The notes beneath the pieces were generated by a model, which was not told where the DNA came from, did not search any database, and worked only from the letters and a program-made list of their open reading frames with translations. Shown piece after piece: positions 46,213 to 54,144 of a stretch of 64,000 nucleotides of DNA. The stretch is from Pseudonocardia sp. ICBG1293 (lineage in GTDB: Bacteria; Actinomycetota; Actinomycetes; Mycobacteriales; Pseudonocardiaceae): positions 532,715 to 596,714 of the forward strand of contig NZ_JAHLEL010000006.1 of assembly GCF_020131355.1 (NCBI RefSeq). Reading direction: 5' to 3'. Every line of letters starts with the position of its first letter. The stretch's first letter is position 1. Position numbers and translations under genes: made by a program.

Positions 46213-46937
46213 CCACCGTCGTCCAGCTCTCCGACCTGCACCTGGGCCGCGACGACGCCCCCGGGCAGGACGCGCTGCGGGCCCGCGCCGACCGTGCCGT
46301 CGCCGCGGTGCGGGCGCTGGACCCGGCACCGGACGCCGTGCTGGTGACCGGGGACCTCGCCGACGACGGCGACCCCTCCGCGTACGCGCACGCCGCACGG
46401 CTGCTCGACGGCCTCGACGCGCTGCACGTGCCCGGCAACCACGACGACCGGGCCGCGATGACCGCGGCGCTCGGCCCGGTCGGCGACCGGGTGCACCGCA
46501 TCGGCGGCACCACCCTGCTCCTGCTCGACACCCTGGTCCCCGGTGCCGCGCACGGTGAGCTGTCGGCGGGGGCGGCGGCCCTGCTCGCCGAGGCCGCCGC
46601 GGACCCCGCCCCGCTGCTGGTGGCGCTGCACCACCCGCCGGTCGCCGTCGGGCACCCGCTGCTCGACGGGATCCGGCTGCGTGACCCCGGCCGGCTGGAG
46701 GCGGCGCTCGCCGCCCGACGGGCCCCGACGCTGGTGGTCTGCGGGCACGTCCACACCCCGCTGACCACGACCGTCGCCGGGCACCCGCTCGTGCTCGTTC
46801 CGTCGGTGGCACCCGCCCTGCGCTGGCCGGACGTGCCGGGGGAGGGCGGCTCGGACCCCGGGCCCGCCCCGGGCGGGGTGCTGCACATCCTCGGCGACGG
46901 GCCGGTGCGCAGCCGGTTCCTGCACTGGCCGGGGTGA
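46209..46937 (+). CDS. Metallophosphoesterase (CpdA-like)
   Basis: 242 residues with all calcineurin-like motifs: QLSDLHLG (DxH), VTGDLADDG (GD), PGNHDD (GNHD), ALHHPP (H) and CGHVHTPL (GHxH). Such proteins hydrolyse phosphodiesters, including cyclic nucleotides, at a two-metal site in the cytosol; whether this one acts on cAMP is not shown. GTG 46209 overlaps the previous stop by 4 nt, so it is the third gene of the APC-methyltransferase operon. The C-terminal about 40 residues are Gly/Pro-rich. Confidence 0.88.
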   Translation: MTTVVQLSDLHLGRDDAPGQDALRARADRAVAAVRALDPAPDAVLVTGDLADDGDPSAYAHAARLLDGLDALHVPGNHDDRAAMTAALGPVGDRVHRIGGTTLLLLDTLVPGAAHGELSAGAAALLAEAAADPAPLLVALHHPPVAVGHPLLDGIRLRDPGRLEAALAARRAPTLVVCGHVHTPLTTTVAGHPLVLVPSVAPALRWPDVPGEGGSDPGPAPGGVLHILGDGPVRSRFLHWPG

Positions 46938-46972
46938 TGCGGGCCGGATGTCCGGACGCGGCGCTCACCCGC

Positions 46973-46978
46973 TAGGCT
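46973..46978 (+). promoter_or_regulatory. -10 hexamer of the tRNA-Leu gene
   Basis: TAGGCT lies 32 nt before the tRNA 5' end, placing transcription start around 46985 and leaving a short 5' leader for RNase P. The -35 region is poorly matched. Confidence 0.5.
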
Positions 46979-47010
46979 CCGGCGCAGCCGAATACGGCGG
47001 AATGCGCCAC

Positions 47011-47084
47011 GCCCTCGTAGTCCAATCGGCAGAGACGATGCACTCAAAATGCATACAGTGTGGGTTCGAATCCCACCGAGGGCA
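47011..47084 (+). tRNA. tRNA-Leu(CAA), class I-like with short variable arm
   Basis: The 74-nt cloverleaf has acceptor arms GCCCTCG/CGAGGGC, anticodon stem ATGCA/TGCAT, loop CTCAAAA giving anticodon CAA (reads UUG), T arm GTGGG-TTCGAAT-CCCAC, and A73, as needed by leucyl-tRNA synthetase. CCA is not encoded (ACC then G). The variable region is only five bases (ACAGT), whereas tRNA-Leu is normally class II with a long arm, and the D stem pairs only three bases. Still, every conserved T-loop and D-loop feature is present, so I read it as a real but atypical tRNA. Confidence 0.85.
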
Positions 47085-47097
47085 CCGGGTCGACGGC

Positions 47098-47295
47098 CGC
47101 GTCCGGGTGCGGCCGGTCATGGTCACCGACATCTGGACCGACACGGACGCGCCGGCCGACCTCGCCCGCCGCGTCGACGCCGGGACGCTGACCCCGCGCG
47201 TCCACGAGGTGCTGCGGCCGGAGCAGGCCGCGGACGCCCACCGGCTGCTGGCCGCAGGCGGGCTACGAGGGCGTCCGGTGCTGGACTTCTCCTGA
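47098..47295 (+). pseudogene. C-terminal remnant of a zinc-type MDR oxidoreductase
   Basis: About 65 codons open to a TGA at 47295. The residues DAPADLARRVDAGTLTPRVH and EQAADAHRLLAAGGLRGRPV match the C-terminal end of quinone-oxidoreductase/alcohol-dehydrogenase-like MDR proteins; the catalytic and NAD(P)-binding parts are missing. It begins immediately after the tRNA, so the gene body was probably lost in a deletion or excision at the tRNA. A short functional peptide from ATG 47119 is the alternative. Confidence 0.5.
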
Positions 47296-47467
47296 GCACG
47301 GGCCCGCCCGCGAGCGCGCGGACCGTCGTCCGACCGGGCGGGTAACGCGGTCGACCGGGCGTGTTTCCGCACACGAAAGGCCGAAGTGAGTCGGTCCCGG
47401 CGCGGTACCGCCGGTAGTCTCGGGTTCCACCGCAGCACACCGCACCGATCGATGAAGGAGTTCTCCG

Positions 47468-48100
47468 GTGACCGACAACGTTCCCGCAGAGACGCCGGCC
47501 GAGGACGGCCCGCAGCCCGGGTGGCGGGTGCTGGTCGTCGAGGACGAGGCCCTGATCCGCATGGACCTGGCCGAGATGCTCTCCGAGGAGGGCTACCGCG
47601 TCGCCGGTGAGGCCGGCGACGGCGAGGCCGCGATCACCCAGGCCCGCGAGCTGAGGCCGGACCTGGTGATCATGGACGTCAAGATGCCCAAGAAGGACGG
47701 CATCGAGGCGGCCTCGGTCATCGTCGGCGAGAAGATCGCCCCGGTGGTCATGCTGACCGCCTTCAGCCAGCGCGACCTGATCGAGCGTGCCCGCGACGCC
47801 GGCGCGATGGCCTACCTGGTCAAGCCGTTCGCCCGGCACGAGCTGGTCCCCGCCATCGAGCTCGCCGTCTCCCGGTTCGCCGAGAAGAAGGCCCTCGAGG
47901 ACGAGGTCGCGAGCCTCAACGAGCGCTTCGAGACCCGCAAGGTCGTCGACCGGGCCAAGGGCCTGCTCATGACCGCGCAGAAGATGTCCGAGCCGGAGGC
48001 GTTCCGGTGGATCCAGCGCACCGCCATGGACCGCCGCACGACCATGAAGGCGGTCGCCGAGGCGGTCGTCGAGGGGCTCGCGCCGGCGAAGACCCCCTGA
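47468..48100 (+). CDS. pdtaR: ANTAR-domain response regulator, PdtaR type
   Basis: 210 residues. The receiver domain (about 20-135) has the acidic pair VVEDEALIRMDL, the phospho-acceptor in LVIMDVKMPKKDG, a T/S switch MLTAF and K in LVKPFA. The C-terminal ANTAR domain (about 140-205; NERFETRKVVDRAKGLLM...SEPEAFRWIQRTAMDRR) binds dual-hexaloop RNA and works by antitermination. It matches Rv1626 PdtaR, which pairs with the sensor kinase PdtaS encoded elsewhere. ATG at 47468 (GTG codon) follows GAAGGAG, and TAGTCT near 47416 is a -10 candidate. It ends at a perfect terminator. Confidence 0.93.
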   Translation: MTDNVPAETPAEDGPQPGWRVLVVEDEALIRMDLAEMLSEEGYRVAGEAGDGEAAITQARELRPDLVIMDVKMPKKDGIEAASVIVGEKIAPVVMLTAFSQRDLIERARDAGAMAYLVKPFARHELVPAIELAVSRFAEKKALEDEVASLNERFETRKVVDRAKGLLMTAQKMSEPEAFRWIQRTAMDRRTTMKAVAEAVVEGLAPAKTP

Positions 48101-48143
48101 GGTCCGGCGGCGGTCGACCACCGCCGCCCGGCACCGTCGCACC

Positions 48144-48172
48144 GGCCCCGTCGCGCACCGCGCGACGGGGCC
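48144..48172 (+). terminator. Terminator after pdtaR
   Basis: Perfect 13-bp stem GGCCCCGTCGCGC / GCGCGACGGGGCC (48144-48156, 48160-48172) with loop ACC. Confidence 0.85.
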
Positions 48173-48289
48173 GTCGTCGTGCGCGCCGGCTCCCCGGGGC
48201 AGGCCGCCGGTCCGTCCCGGCCCGCCGTACGCCGGCGGGGTGTCCTCCCCCCTTTCCGATGCACCACGACACGATTCCGGTAACCGAAA

Positions 48290-48402
48290 GTGCCCGTTCG
48301 GGCACCGGAAAAGATCCACTTGTGTCACGCTGGTGTCGCCGGATCACATTCCTGTCACGAGTGGTGATGAGGTCCCATTTCCTGGTTCGGGCGTACTACT
48401 TT
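48290..48402 (+). promoter_or_regulatory. Promoter/operator region of the branched-chain binding-protein gene
   Basis: A patch clearly poorer in G+C than its surroundings. It holds a 16-nt palindrome GTGCCCGTTCGGGCAC (48290-48305), two related blocks TGTCACGCTGGTG (48323) and TGTCACGAGTGGTG (48353) 30 bp apart, and a -10 candidate TACTTT (48397-48402). Nitrogen or amino acid regulators (GlnR, Lrp) are natural candidates, but no clean consensus was found. Confidence 0.45.
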
Positions 48403-48455
48403 TCCGCCATCCTCCCGCGCTGCTTCGGGCGGTCGGAGAACCGAAGGGGACTCGA

Positions 48456-49781
48456 ATGACGCGAACTACGTGGCGACTCGCCGCCCTCGCCGGGGCGGCG
48501 TCGCTGGTACTGGCCGGATGCGGTGGTGGTGGGGACACCGGATCCGGCGGGGCCACCGGCGGCTCGGAGGAGCCTGCCGCCGCGGGGCAGGAATGCACCC
48601 CGCCGCAGGCCCAGGCGACCGGCACCCCGAGCACCGCGCCGCTGAAGATCGGCTCCCTGCTGCCGGAGACCGGCAGCCTGGCGTTCCTCGGCCCGCCCGA
48701 GTTCGCGGGTGTGGACGTGGCGGTCAAGGAGATCAACGACGCCGGGGGAGTCCTCGGCAACCCGATCGAGCACCTGCGCGGTGACTCGGGTGACGACACC
48801 ACCGACATCGCGAACCAGACCGTCGACCGGCAGCTCAGTGCCGGGACGCAGGTCATCGTGGGCGCCGCCGCCTCGGGCGTGTCCAAGCTGGTGATCGACA
48901 AGATCACCGGCGCGGGCGTGGTGCAGTTCTCGCCGGCCAACACCTCCGACGAGTTCACCTGCTGGCAGGACCGCGGGCTGTACTTCCGCACGGCGCCGCC
49001 GGACGTCCTGCAGGGCCAGGCGCTCGCCCAGCTGATCACCTCCGACGGTGGCCAGCGGGTCGCGCTGCTCGCCCGCAACGACCCGTACGGGTCCGGGCTG
49101 GCGGCCAGCACCGAGCGCAACCTGGTCTCGGCCGGCATCCCGCAGGACCAGATCACCAAGATCATCTACGACCCGAACGCCGCGTCGTTCAACCCGGAGA
49201 TCGACCAGGTCGCGCAGTTCAACCCGGACGCGATCGCGGTGATCGGCTTCGACGAGTCCAAGCGGATCCTGACCCGCATGAGCGAGGTCCAGATCGGCCC
49301 GGCCCAGAAGTCCGTCTACGGCACCGACGGCAACATGGGCAACGCCCTGGGCGAGGGGCTGCCCGCGGGGCTGCTGAACGGGATGAAGGGCACCCTGCCG
49401 CTCACCGAGCTGTCGGGCGACTTCCGGCAGCGGCTCAGCGCGCAGGACCCGAGCCTGACCGACTTCAACTACGCGGCCGAGTCCTACGACGCCGTGGTGA
49501 TCTCGGCGCTGGCCGCCGAGGCCGCGAAGTCGACCAACGGCGCGGACATCGCGACCCAGATCAACGGGATCACCAAGGACGGCGAGAAGTGCACCGACTT
49601 CGCCGCCTGCAAGGCGATCCTCGACCGGGGCGGTGACGTCGACTACGACGGCGCCACCGGCACGCTCGACTTCACCGACGCGGGTGAGCCGGGCTCCGGT
49701 TCCTACGGTGTCCAGACCTTCGACGGTCAGAACACCATCTCCGACGACGTCACCTACGTCCGGGTCGGCGCCCAGAGCTGA
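48456..49781 (+). CDS. livK: Branched-chain amino acid ABC transporter, substrate-binding lipoprotein
   Basis: 441 residues. A lipoprotein signal peptide ends in LVLAGC (Cys near 24), then a Gly/Ser linker. The periplasmic-binding fold begins LKIGSLLPETGSLAFLGPPEFAGVDVAVKEIND, the pattern of LivK/Peripla_BP_6 proteins that bind Leu/Ile/Val or related amides. ATG 48456 has GAAGGGGA upstream. Its membrane and ATPase partners (livHMGF) are on the opposite strand and end 582 bp away, so the system is split into two convergent transcripts. The symbol follows function and is not an orthology claim. Confidence 0.88.
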   Translation: MTRTTWRLAALAGAASLVLAGCGGGGDTGSGGATGGSEEPAAAGQECTPPQAQATGTPSTAPLKIGSLLPETGSLAFLGPPEFAGVDVAVKEINDAGGVLGNPIEHLRGDSGDDTTDIANQTVDRQLSAGTQVIVGAAASGVSKLVIDKITGAGVVQFSPANTSDEFTCWQDRGLYFRTAPPDVLQGQALAQLITSDGGQRVALLARNDPYGSGLAASTERNLVSAGIPQDQITKIIYDPNAASFNPEIDQVAQFNPDAIAVIGFDESKRILTRMSEVQIGPAQKSVYGTDGNMGNALGEGLPAGLLNGMKGTLPLTELSGDFRQRLSAQDPSLTDFNYAAESYDAVVISALAAEAAKSTNGADIATQINGITKDGEKCTDFAACKAILDRGGDVDYDGATGTLDFTDAGEPGSGSYGVQTFDGQNTISDDVTYVRVGAQS

Positions 49782-49797
49782 TCCGCGGCACGACGGG

Positions 49798-49829
49798 CGA
49801 GGGGCGGACCGGCAACGGTCCGCCCCTCG
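49798..49829 (+). terminator. Terminator after substrate-binding gene
   Basis: Perfect 14-bp stem (49798-49811 with 49816-49829) and tetraloop GCAA, 17 nt past the stop. Confidence 0.88.
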
Positions 49830-49981
49830 TGTCGTTCCCGGCCCCGTCAGGGCCTGCCGGGCCCGCCCGGGCGGTGGTGGCACGCCACCACGGCACGGCA
49901 GCGGCCCCCAGGACGGCGGTGGCCGCGAGGACGTGGCAGGCGGCTGCGGGGGACCGGCGGGCTCCTGGAGCGTCGGGCTAC

Positions 49982-50173
49982 GAGGCCGGTGGGCGCCGAG
50001 GCCGGCGGGCCCTGAGGACGGCGGGCCCTGAGGACGGCGGGCCCTGAGGACGGCGGGCCCGGAGGACGACGGGCCCGGAGGACGACGGGCCCGGAGGACG
50101 ACGGGCCCGGAGGACGACGGGCCCGGAGGGCGGCGGGCCCCGGGGCCGGCGGGCCCCGAGGACGGCGGCGCCG
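49982..50173. repeat. 16-bp GC-rich tandem array (12 units)
   Basis: Twelve directly abutting 16-bp units run from 49982 with consensus GAGGACGRCGGGCCCK. Four central units (50062-50125) are identical and the ends diverge. The array fills most of the 582-bp gap between the convergent substrate-binding and livF genes; the remaining parts (49830-49981 and 50174-50363) show nothing recognisable. There are no spacers, so it is not a CRISPR. Each unit can form a small GGGCCC palindrome. Confidence 0.9.
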
Positions 50174-50363
50174 GACGCAGCGGCCCGGAGTCGGCGGCAG
50201 AGGAGGCGCGGCACGGCCCGACGGGGCGCCGCCCCCCCGAGACGACCTCGGGCCGGCCCGGTCGTCCCAGTACGGCACGGTCCGGCGCCCCGGTCCGACG
50301 ACGGCGGCCCCGGCCGGAGGTGTGCTCCGGTCGGGGCCGCCGACGTGGTCGTGACGGGTCAGG

Positions 50364-51179
50364 TCACTTCTTCTCGCTGCTCCCGGCCAGGGTGCCCAGG
50401 TAGAGCTCGATGACCTTCGGGTCGTTCAGCAGGTCGCGACCACCGGCGGTGTAGGCGTCGCAGCCCTGGTCGAGCACGTAGCCGCGGTCGCAGATCTGCA
50501 GACAGCGGCGGGCGTTCTGCTCCACCATGATGACCGAGACGCCGGCCGCGTTGATCTGCTTGCAGCGGACGAACACCTCGTCCTGCAGCATCGGGGACAG
50601 ACCCGCCGACGGCTCGTCGAGCAGCAGCACCGACGGTTCCATCATCAGCGCCCGCCCCATCGCGACCATCTGCCGCTCGCCGCCGGACAGCGACCCGGCC
50701 TTGATCTTCCGGCGCTGCCCCAGCATCGGGAACAGGTCCGCCACGACGTCGAAGCGGGCCGCGAACGACTTCGGCCGCAGGAACACCCCCATCTGCATGT
50801 TCTCCTCGATCGAGAGCGAGGGGAACACGTTGTCGCGTTGCGGGACGTAGCCCAGACCCCGGGTGACCAGCGCGTGCGCCTTGGCCCCGGTGATCTCGGC
50901 GTCGCGCAGCCGGACCGTGCCGCTGCGCACGGGGATGAGCCCGAACATGGCCTTGAGCAGCGTCGACTTGCCGGCGCCGTTCGGACCGATGATCCCGACG
51001 ATCTCGCCCTCGCGCAGGAAGAAGTCGCTCCCGTTGAGGATGTCGACCCCCGGCACGTACCCGGCCACCAGCGAGTCGACCCGCAGGACGGCGCCCTCGG
51101 CGAGCCCGCGGTGGACCTCGGTGGTGGCCGCGTGCTCCGGTGTCATGACGTCCTCGGCGCCGGATTCCCGCTCGCTCAT
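50364..51179 (-). CDS. livF: Branched-chain amino acid ABC transporter ATP-binding protein LivF
   Basis: 271 residues: Walker A GPNGAGKST, signature LSGGERQ, Walker B VLLLDEPSAGLSP, switch MVEQNA, all intact. LivF-type proteins end in a short helical tail (NDPKVIELYLG), as here. It forms one of the two ATPase subunits energising uptake. It overlaps livG by 4 nt (ATGA). The N-terminal about 25 residues are extra and acidic, so a later start is possible. Confidence 0.92.
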   Translation of the reverse strand: MSERESGAEDVMTPEHAATTEVHRGLAEGAVLRVDSLVAGYVPGVDILNGSDFFLREGEIVGIIGPNGAGKSTLLKAMFGLIPVRSGTVRLRDAEITGAKAHALVTRGLGYVPQRDNVFPSLSIEENMQMGVFLRPKSFAARFDVVADLFPMLGQRRKIKAGSLSGGERQMVAMGRALMMEPSVLLLDEPSAGLSPMLQDEVFVRCKQINAAGVSVIMVEQNARRCLQICDRGYVLDQGCDAYTAGGRDLLNDPKVIELYLGTLAGSSEKK

Positions 51180-52171
51180 GTGCGCTTCCCCTCCTGGCCC
51201 GGGTGGGCCGGACCGGTGCCGTCCTCGCGCAGGGCGCCCTCCAGCTCGGCGGCCTCCATCTCGGCGACGATCTCCGCGGTCTCGCCGACCGGGTTGCCGT
51301 CCTCGTCGAACTCGAGGACCTGGTCGTGGTGCGAGCCGAGGTAGGCGTCGACGACGGCCTGGTTCGACGACAGTGCCGACGGCGGCCCCTCGGCGATGAC
51401 CTGTCCCTGGGCCATGACGACGACCCAGTCGGAGATGTCCCGGATGACGTCCATGTCGTGCTCGACGAACACCACGCTCATCCCCTCGTCGCGCAGGGAC
51501 TTCACGTGGCCCAGCAGGCTCTGGGTCAGCGCCGGGTTCACCCCGGCCATCGGCTCGTCGAGCATGACGACCTTGGGGTCCATCATCAGGGCCCGTGCCA
51601 TCTCCAGCAGCTTGCGCTGTCCGCCGGACAGCGAGCCCGCCAGGTCCTCGGACTTGGCGTCGAGCTTGAAACGGGCCAGCAGCTCGCGGGCCTGCTCGGT
51701 GATCCGTCGCTCCTGGGCGCCCCAGCCGGTGAACAGTGCGCCGAGGAAGCTCTCGCCGCGCTGACCGACCGCACCCAGCTTCATGTTCTCCAGCACCGTC
51801 ATGCCCGCGAGGGCCTTGGTGAGCTGGAAGGTGCGGACGACGCCCTTGCGGGCGACCCGGTGCGGCGGCAGCTTCTGCAGCGGGCTGCCCTCGTAGACCC
51901 AGGAGCCCGTGTCGGCCCGGTCGAACCCGGTCAACAGGTTGAACAACGTCGTCTTGCCTGCGCCGTTCGGGCCGATGAGGCCGGTGATGGCGCCGCGCTG
52001 GAACTCCAGGTGGGCCACGTCGACGGCCTTCAGGCCGCCGAAGGTGCGGGTCACGCCGTCCACGGTGAGCACCGGGTCCGGCTTGGCGACGCCCGGTTCC
52101 GGGGCGACGCCGGTCAGTGTCCGGCCCGGTTCGGTCCCGGTCCGTCCGGGGGTCGGGTCGTCAGCGGCCAT
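51176..52171 (-). CDS. livG: Branched-chain amino acid ABC transporter ATP-binding protein LivG
   Basis: 331 residues: Walker A GPNGAGKTTLFNLLTGF, signature LSGGQRKLLEMARALM, Walker B VVMLDEPMAGVNP, switch FVEHDMD. It is longer than usual (about 255) through an N-terminal Pro/Gly linker and a C-terminal acidic helix (QVLEFDEDGNPVGETAEI), both of which look disordered or coiled. The start overlaps the end of livM by 11 nt, so translation is coupled. Confidence 0.92.
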   Translation of the reverse strand: MAADDPTPGRTGTEPGRTLTGVAPEPGVAKPDPVLTVDGVTRTFGGLKAVDVAHLEFQRGAITGLIGPNGAGKTTLFNLLTGFDRADTGSWVYEGSPLQKLPPHRVARKGVVRTFQLTKALAGMTVLENMKLGAVGQRGESFLGALFTGWGAQERRITEQARELLARFKLDAKSEDLAGSLSGGQRKLLEMARALMMDPKVVMLDEPMAGVNPALTQSLLGHVKSLRDEGMSVVFVEHDMDVIRDISDWVVVMAQGQVIAEGPPSALSSNQAVVDAYLGSHHDQVLEFDEDGNPVGETAEIVAEMEAAELEGALREDGTGPAHPGQEGKRT

Positions 52172-53156
52172 CGCTCAGCACCTCCCTGCGGCGTCCGAAG
52201 ATGCCTTGTGGTCGGAACACCATCATGAGGCCCAGGAACAGGCCGACCAGCACGAAGCGGATCGCGCCCACGTCCTGGGAGGAGATGAAGGGCAGCAGCG
52301 GTGCGTCCCCGGCGGTGGCCTGGCGCAGGAACGCATCGGCCACCGAGAGCAGGAACCAGAACACCATCGCGCCGATCACCGGCCCGAAGACCCGGCCCGC
52401 CCCGCCCAGGATCAGCGCGGCGTAGGCGAAGAAGGTCTGCGGCGGGGAGTAGAAGTCCGGCGTCAGCGACTGGGTCGCCAGGGCGAACACGATGCCGCCC
52501 AGTGCGCCGAAGACCCCGCCGAGGGCGAGCGCCTGCATCTTGTAGGCGAAGACGTTCTTGCCCAGCGCGCGGGCGGCGTCCTCGTCCTCGCGGATCGCCT
52601 TGAGCACACGACCCCACGGGCTGCGCACGAGCAGCCAGGTGAGGAGCACGCACAGCGCGACCACGGTCCAGCCGACCAGGATCGCCCACAGATCCGGCCC
52701 GCGCAGCGACAGCACCCCGAAGTCGTAGGTGCCGGTGCCGAACGGGTTGGCGCGGGCGAACGAGTCGGCGAACCCGGTCAGGCCCTGGGTGCCGCCGGTG
52801 AAGCCGGTCTGCGAGGTCGATCGGGTGATCAGGCGCAGGATCTCCGACGCCGCGATCGTCACGATCGCCAGGTAGTCGGCGCGCAGGCGCAGGGTCGGGA
52901 TGCCCAGCACGAGCGCGAGCGCGACACCGCAGGCCATGCCGATGATCACGCCCAGCCACAGCGGGGCGCCGTAGTTCGCCACCGAGATGCCCATGCCGTA
53001 GGCACCGACCAGCGCGAAGCCGATCTGGCCGAAGTTGAGCAGCCCGGTGTAGCCGAAGTGGATGTTGAGTCCGAGGGCCAGCAACGCGAAGAAGATGGCC
53101 GAGGGACCGATCAGCTGTGAAAGCCCGACCGTGAGGAGCTGTCCGAAGTCGATCAT
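52161..53156 (-). CDS. livM: Branched-chain amino acid ABC transporter permease LivM
   Basis: 331 residues with 8-10 membrane helices. ALGLNIHFGYTGLLNFGQIGF near the N-terminus is the LivM signature; the EAA-like cytoplasmic loop (SPWGRVLKAIREDEDAARALG) contacts the ATPases. It begins MIDFGQLL. It lies 10 nt from livH, which it pairs with in the membrane, and has no unusual features. Confidence 0.92.
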   Translation of the reverse strand: MIDFGQLLTVGLSQLIGPSAIFFALLALGLNIHFGYTGLLNFGQIGFALVGAYGMGISVANYGAPLWLGVIIGMACGVALALVLGIPTLRLRADYLAIVTIAASEILRLITRSTSQTGFTGGTQGLTGFADSFARANPFGTGTYDFGVLSLRGPDLWAILVGWTVVALCVLLTWLLVRSPWGRVLKAIREDEDAARALGKNVFAYKMQALALGGVFGALGGIVFALATQSLTPDFYSPPQTFFAYAALILGGAGRVFGPVIGAMVFWFLLSVADAFLRQATAGDAPLLPFISSQDVGAIRFVLVGLFLGLMMVFRPQGIFGRRREVLSDGR

Positions 53157-53166
53157 GTCTGCCCCC

Positions 53167-54126
53167 TCAGCCGATCCGTGCCCGGGACCCGAGCAGGCCC
53201 TGCGGCCGGAACACGAGGATCACGATCAGCACGGCCAGCCCGCCCAGGTACTTGAGGTCCAGTGGCAGCACGAGTGTGGAGAGCTGCACGAGGATGCCGA
53301 CGATCAGGCAGCCGAGCAGGGCGCCGTAGGCGGTGCCGAGCCCCCCGAGGATGACCCCGGCGAACATCAGCAGCAGCAGGCGGAAGCCCATCTCGTACTG
53401 GACGGTCGAGGACAGCTCCGACAGCGCGAACAGCACACCGCCGAGCGTGGCCAGCGCACCGCCGAGCATCCAGACGAACAGCACCACCCGGTCGACGTTG
53501 ATGCCCGACGAGGCGGCGAGGTCCCGGTTGTCGGAGACCGCGCGCATCGCCTTGCCGATCCGGGTCTTCTGCAGCAGCAGTGCGACCCCGACGAGGACGA
53601 CGACGGCGATCACGATCGCCGACAGGTCCTTGTCGGTCAGCGCGGCCGGGCCGTAGTTGCGCACGGTCTGCCCGGTGTAGTCGGCGAAGGACTCCGACCG
53701 GCCACCGAAGATGATCAGCACGAGGTAGCGCAGCGCGATCGACAACCCGATGGAGACGACCAGCTGGGCGATCAGGCCGGCACCGCGCCGGCGCAGCCGT
53801 CGCCAGATGCCGAGCTCGTTCGCGGCGCCCAGCAGGGCACCGATGAGCATCGCGACGATCGTCGCCGGGATCAGCTGGACGCCGCCGCCGACGTTGATGA
53901 ACCAGGTGATGACGGCGCCGATGGTGACCATCTCGCCGTGCGCGAAGTTCGTGAGGCCGGTGGTGCCGAAGATCAGCGACAGGCCGACCGCGGAGATGCC
54001 GATGACCAGACCGAACCAGATGCCGTCGACGAGCAGCCGCAGGAAGGTCGCGAACCCGCCGGTGGCGGTGCCCTCGGCCTCGGCGCCGAAGCGGAACACC
54101 ACGGTGTTCAGCGAGCCGTCGGTCAC
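53167..54126 (-). CDS. livH: Branched-chain amino acid ABC transporter permease LivH, membrane part (start uncertain)
   Basis: 319 residues from GTG 54126, LivH-type: GLSLIFGTTGLTNFAHGEMVTIGA, VSIGLSIALRYLVLIIFGG and an EAA-like loop (TRIGKAMRAVSDNRDLAAS). The reading frame continues upstream through a TAG (54147-54145) into a secreted-type domain that is fused to this permease in other actinobacteria, as I recall the family. GTG 54126 has no convincing ribosome site, so it may not be a native start. Either the stop is a real nonsense change, translation restarts here, or it is a sequencing error. If read through, the protein would be about 469 residues. Confidence 0.82.
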   Translation of the reverse strand: MTDGSLNTVVFRFGAEAEGTATGGFATFLRLLVDGIWFGLVIGISAVGLSLIFGTTGLTNFAHGEMVTIGAVITWFINVGGGVQLIPATIVAMLIGALLGAANELGIWRRLRRRGAGLIAQLVVSIGLSIALRYLVLIIFGGRSESFADYTGQTVRNYGPAALTDKDLSAIVIAVVVLVGVALLLQKTRIGKAMRAVSDNRDLAASSGINVDRVVLFVWMLGGALATLGGVLFALSELSSTVQYEMGFRLLLLMFAGVILGGLGTAYGALLGCLIVGILVQLSTLVLPLDLKYLGGLAVLIVILVFRPQGLLGSRARIG

Positions 54127-54144
54127 CTCGCGGGTGGTCTCGCC

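Noticed and set aside
47011..47295. Intact integrated island or att site at the tRNA
   Set aside because: No integrase and no duplicated tRNA 3' end was found in the following 16 kb. Only a gene remnant supports a past event.
49982..50173. CRISPR array
   Set aside because: The 16-bp units abut directly with no spacers, are too short, and no cas genes are near.
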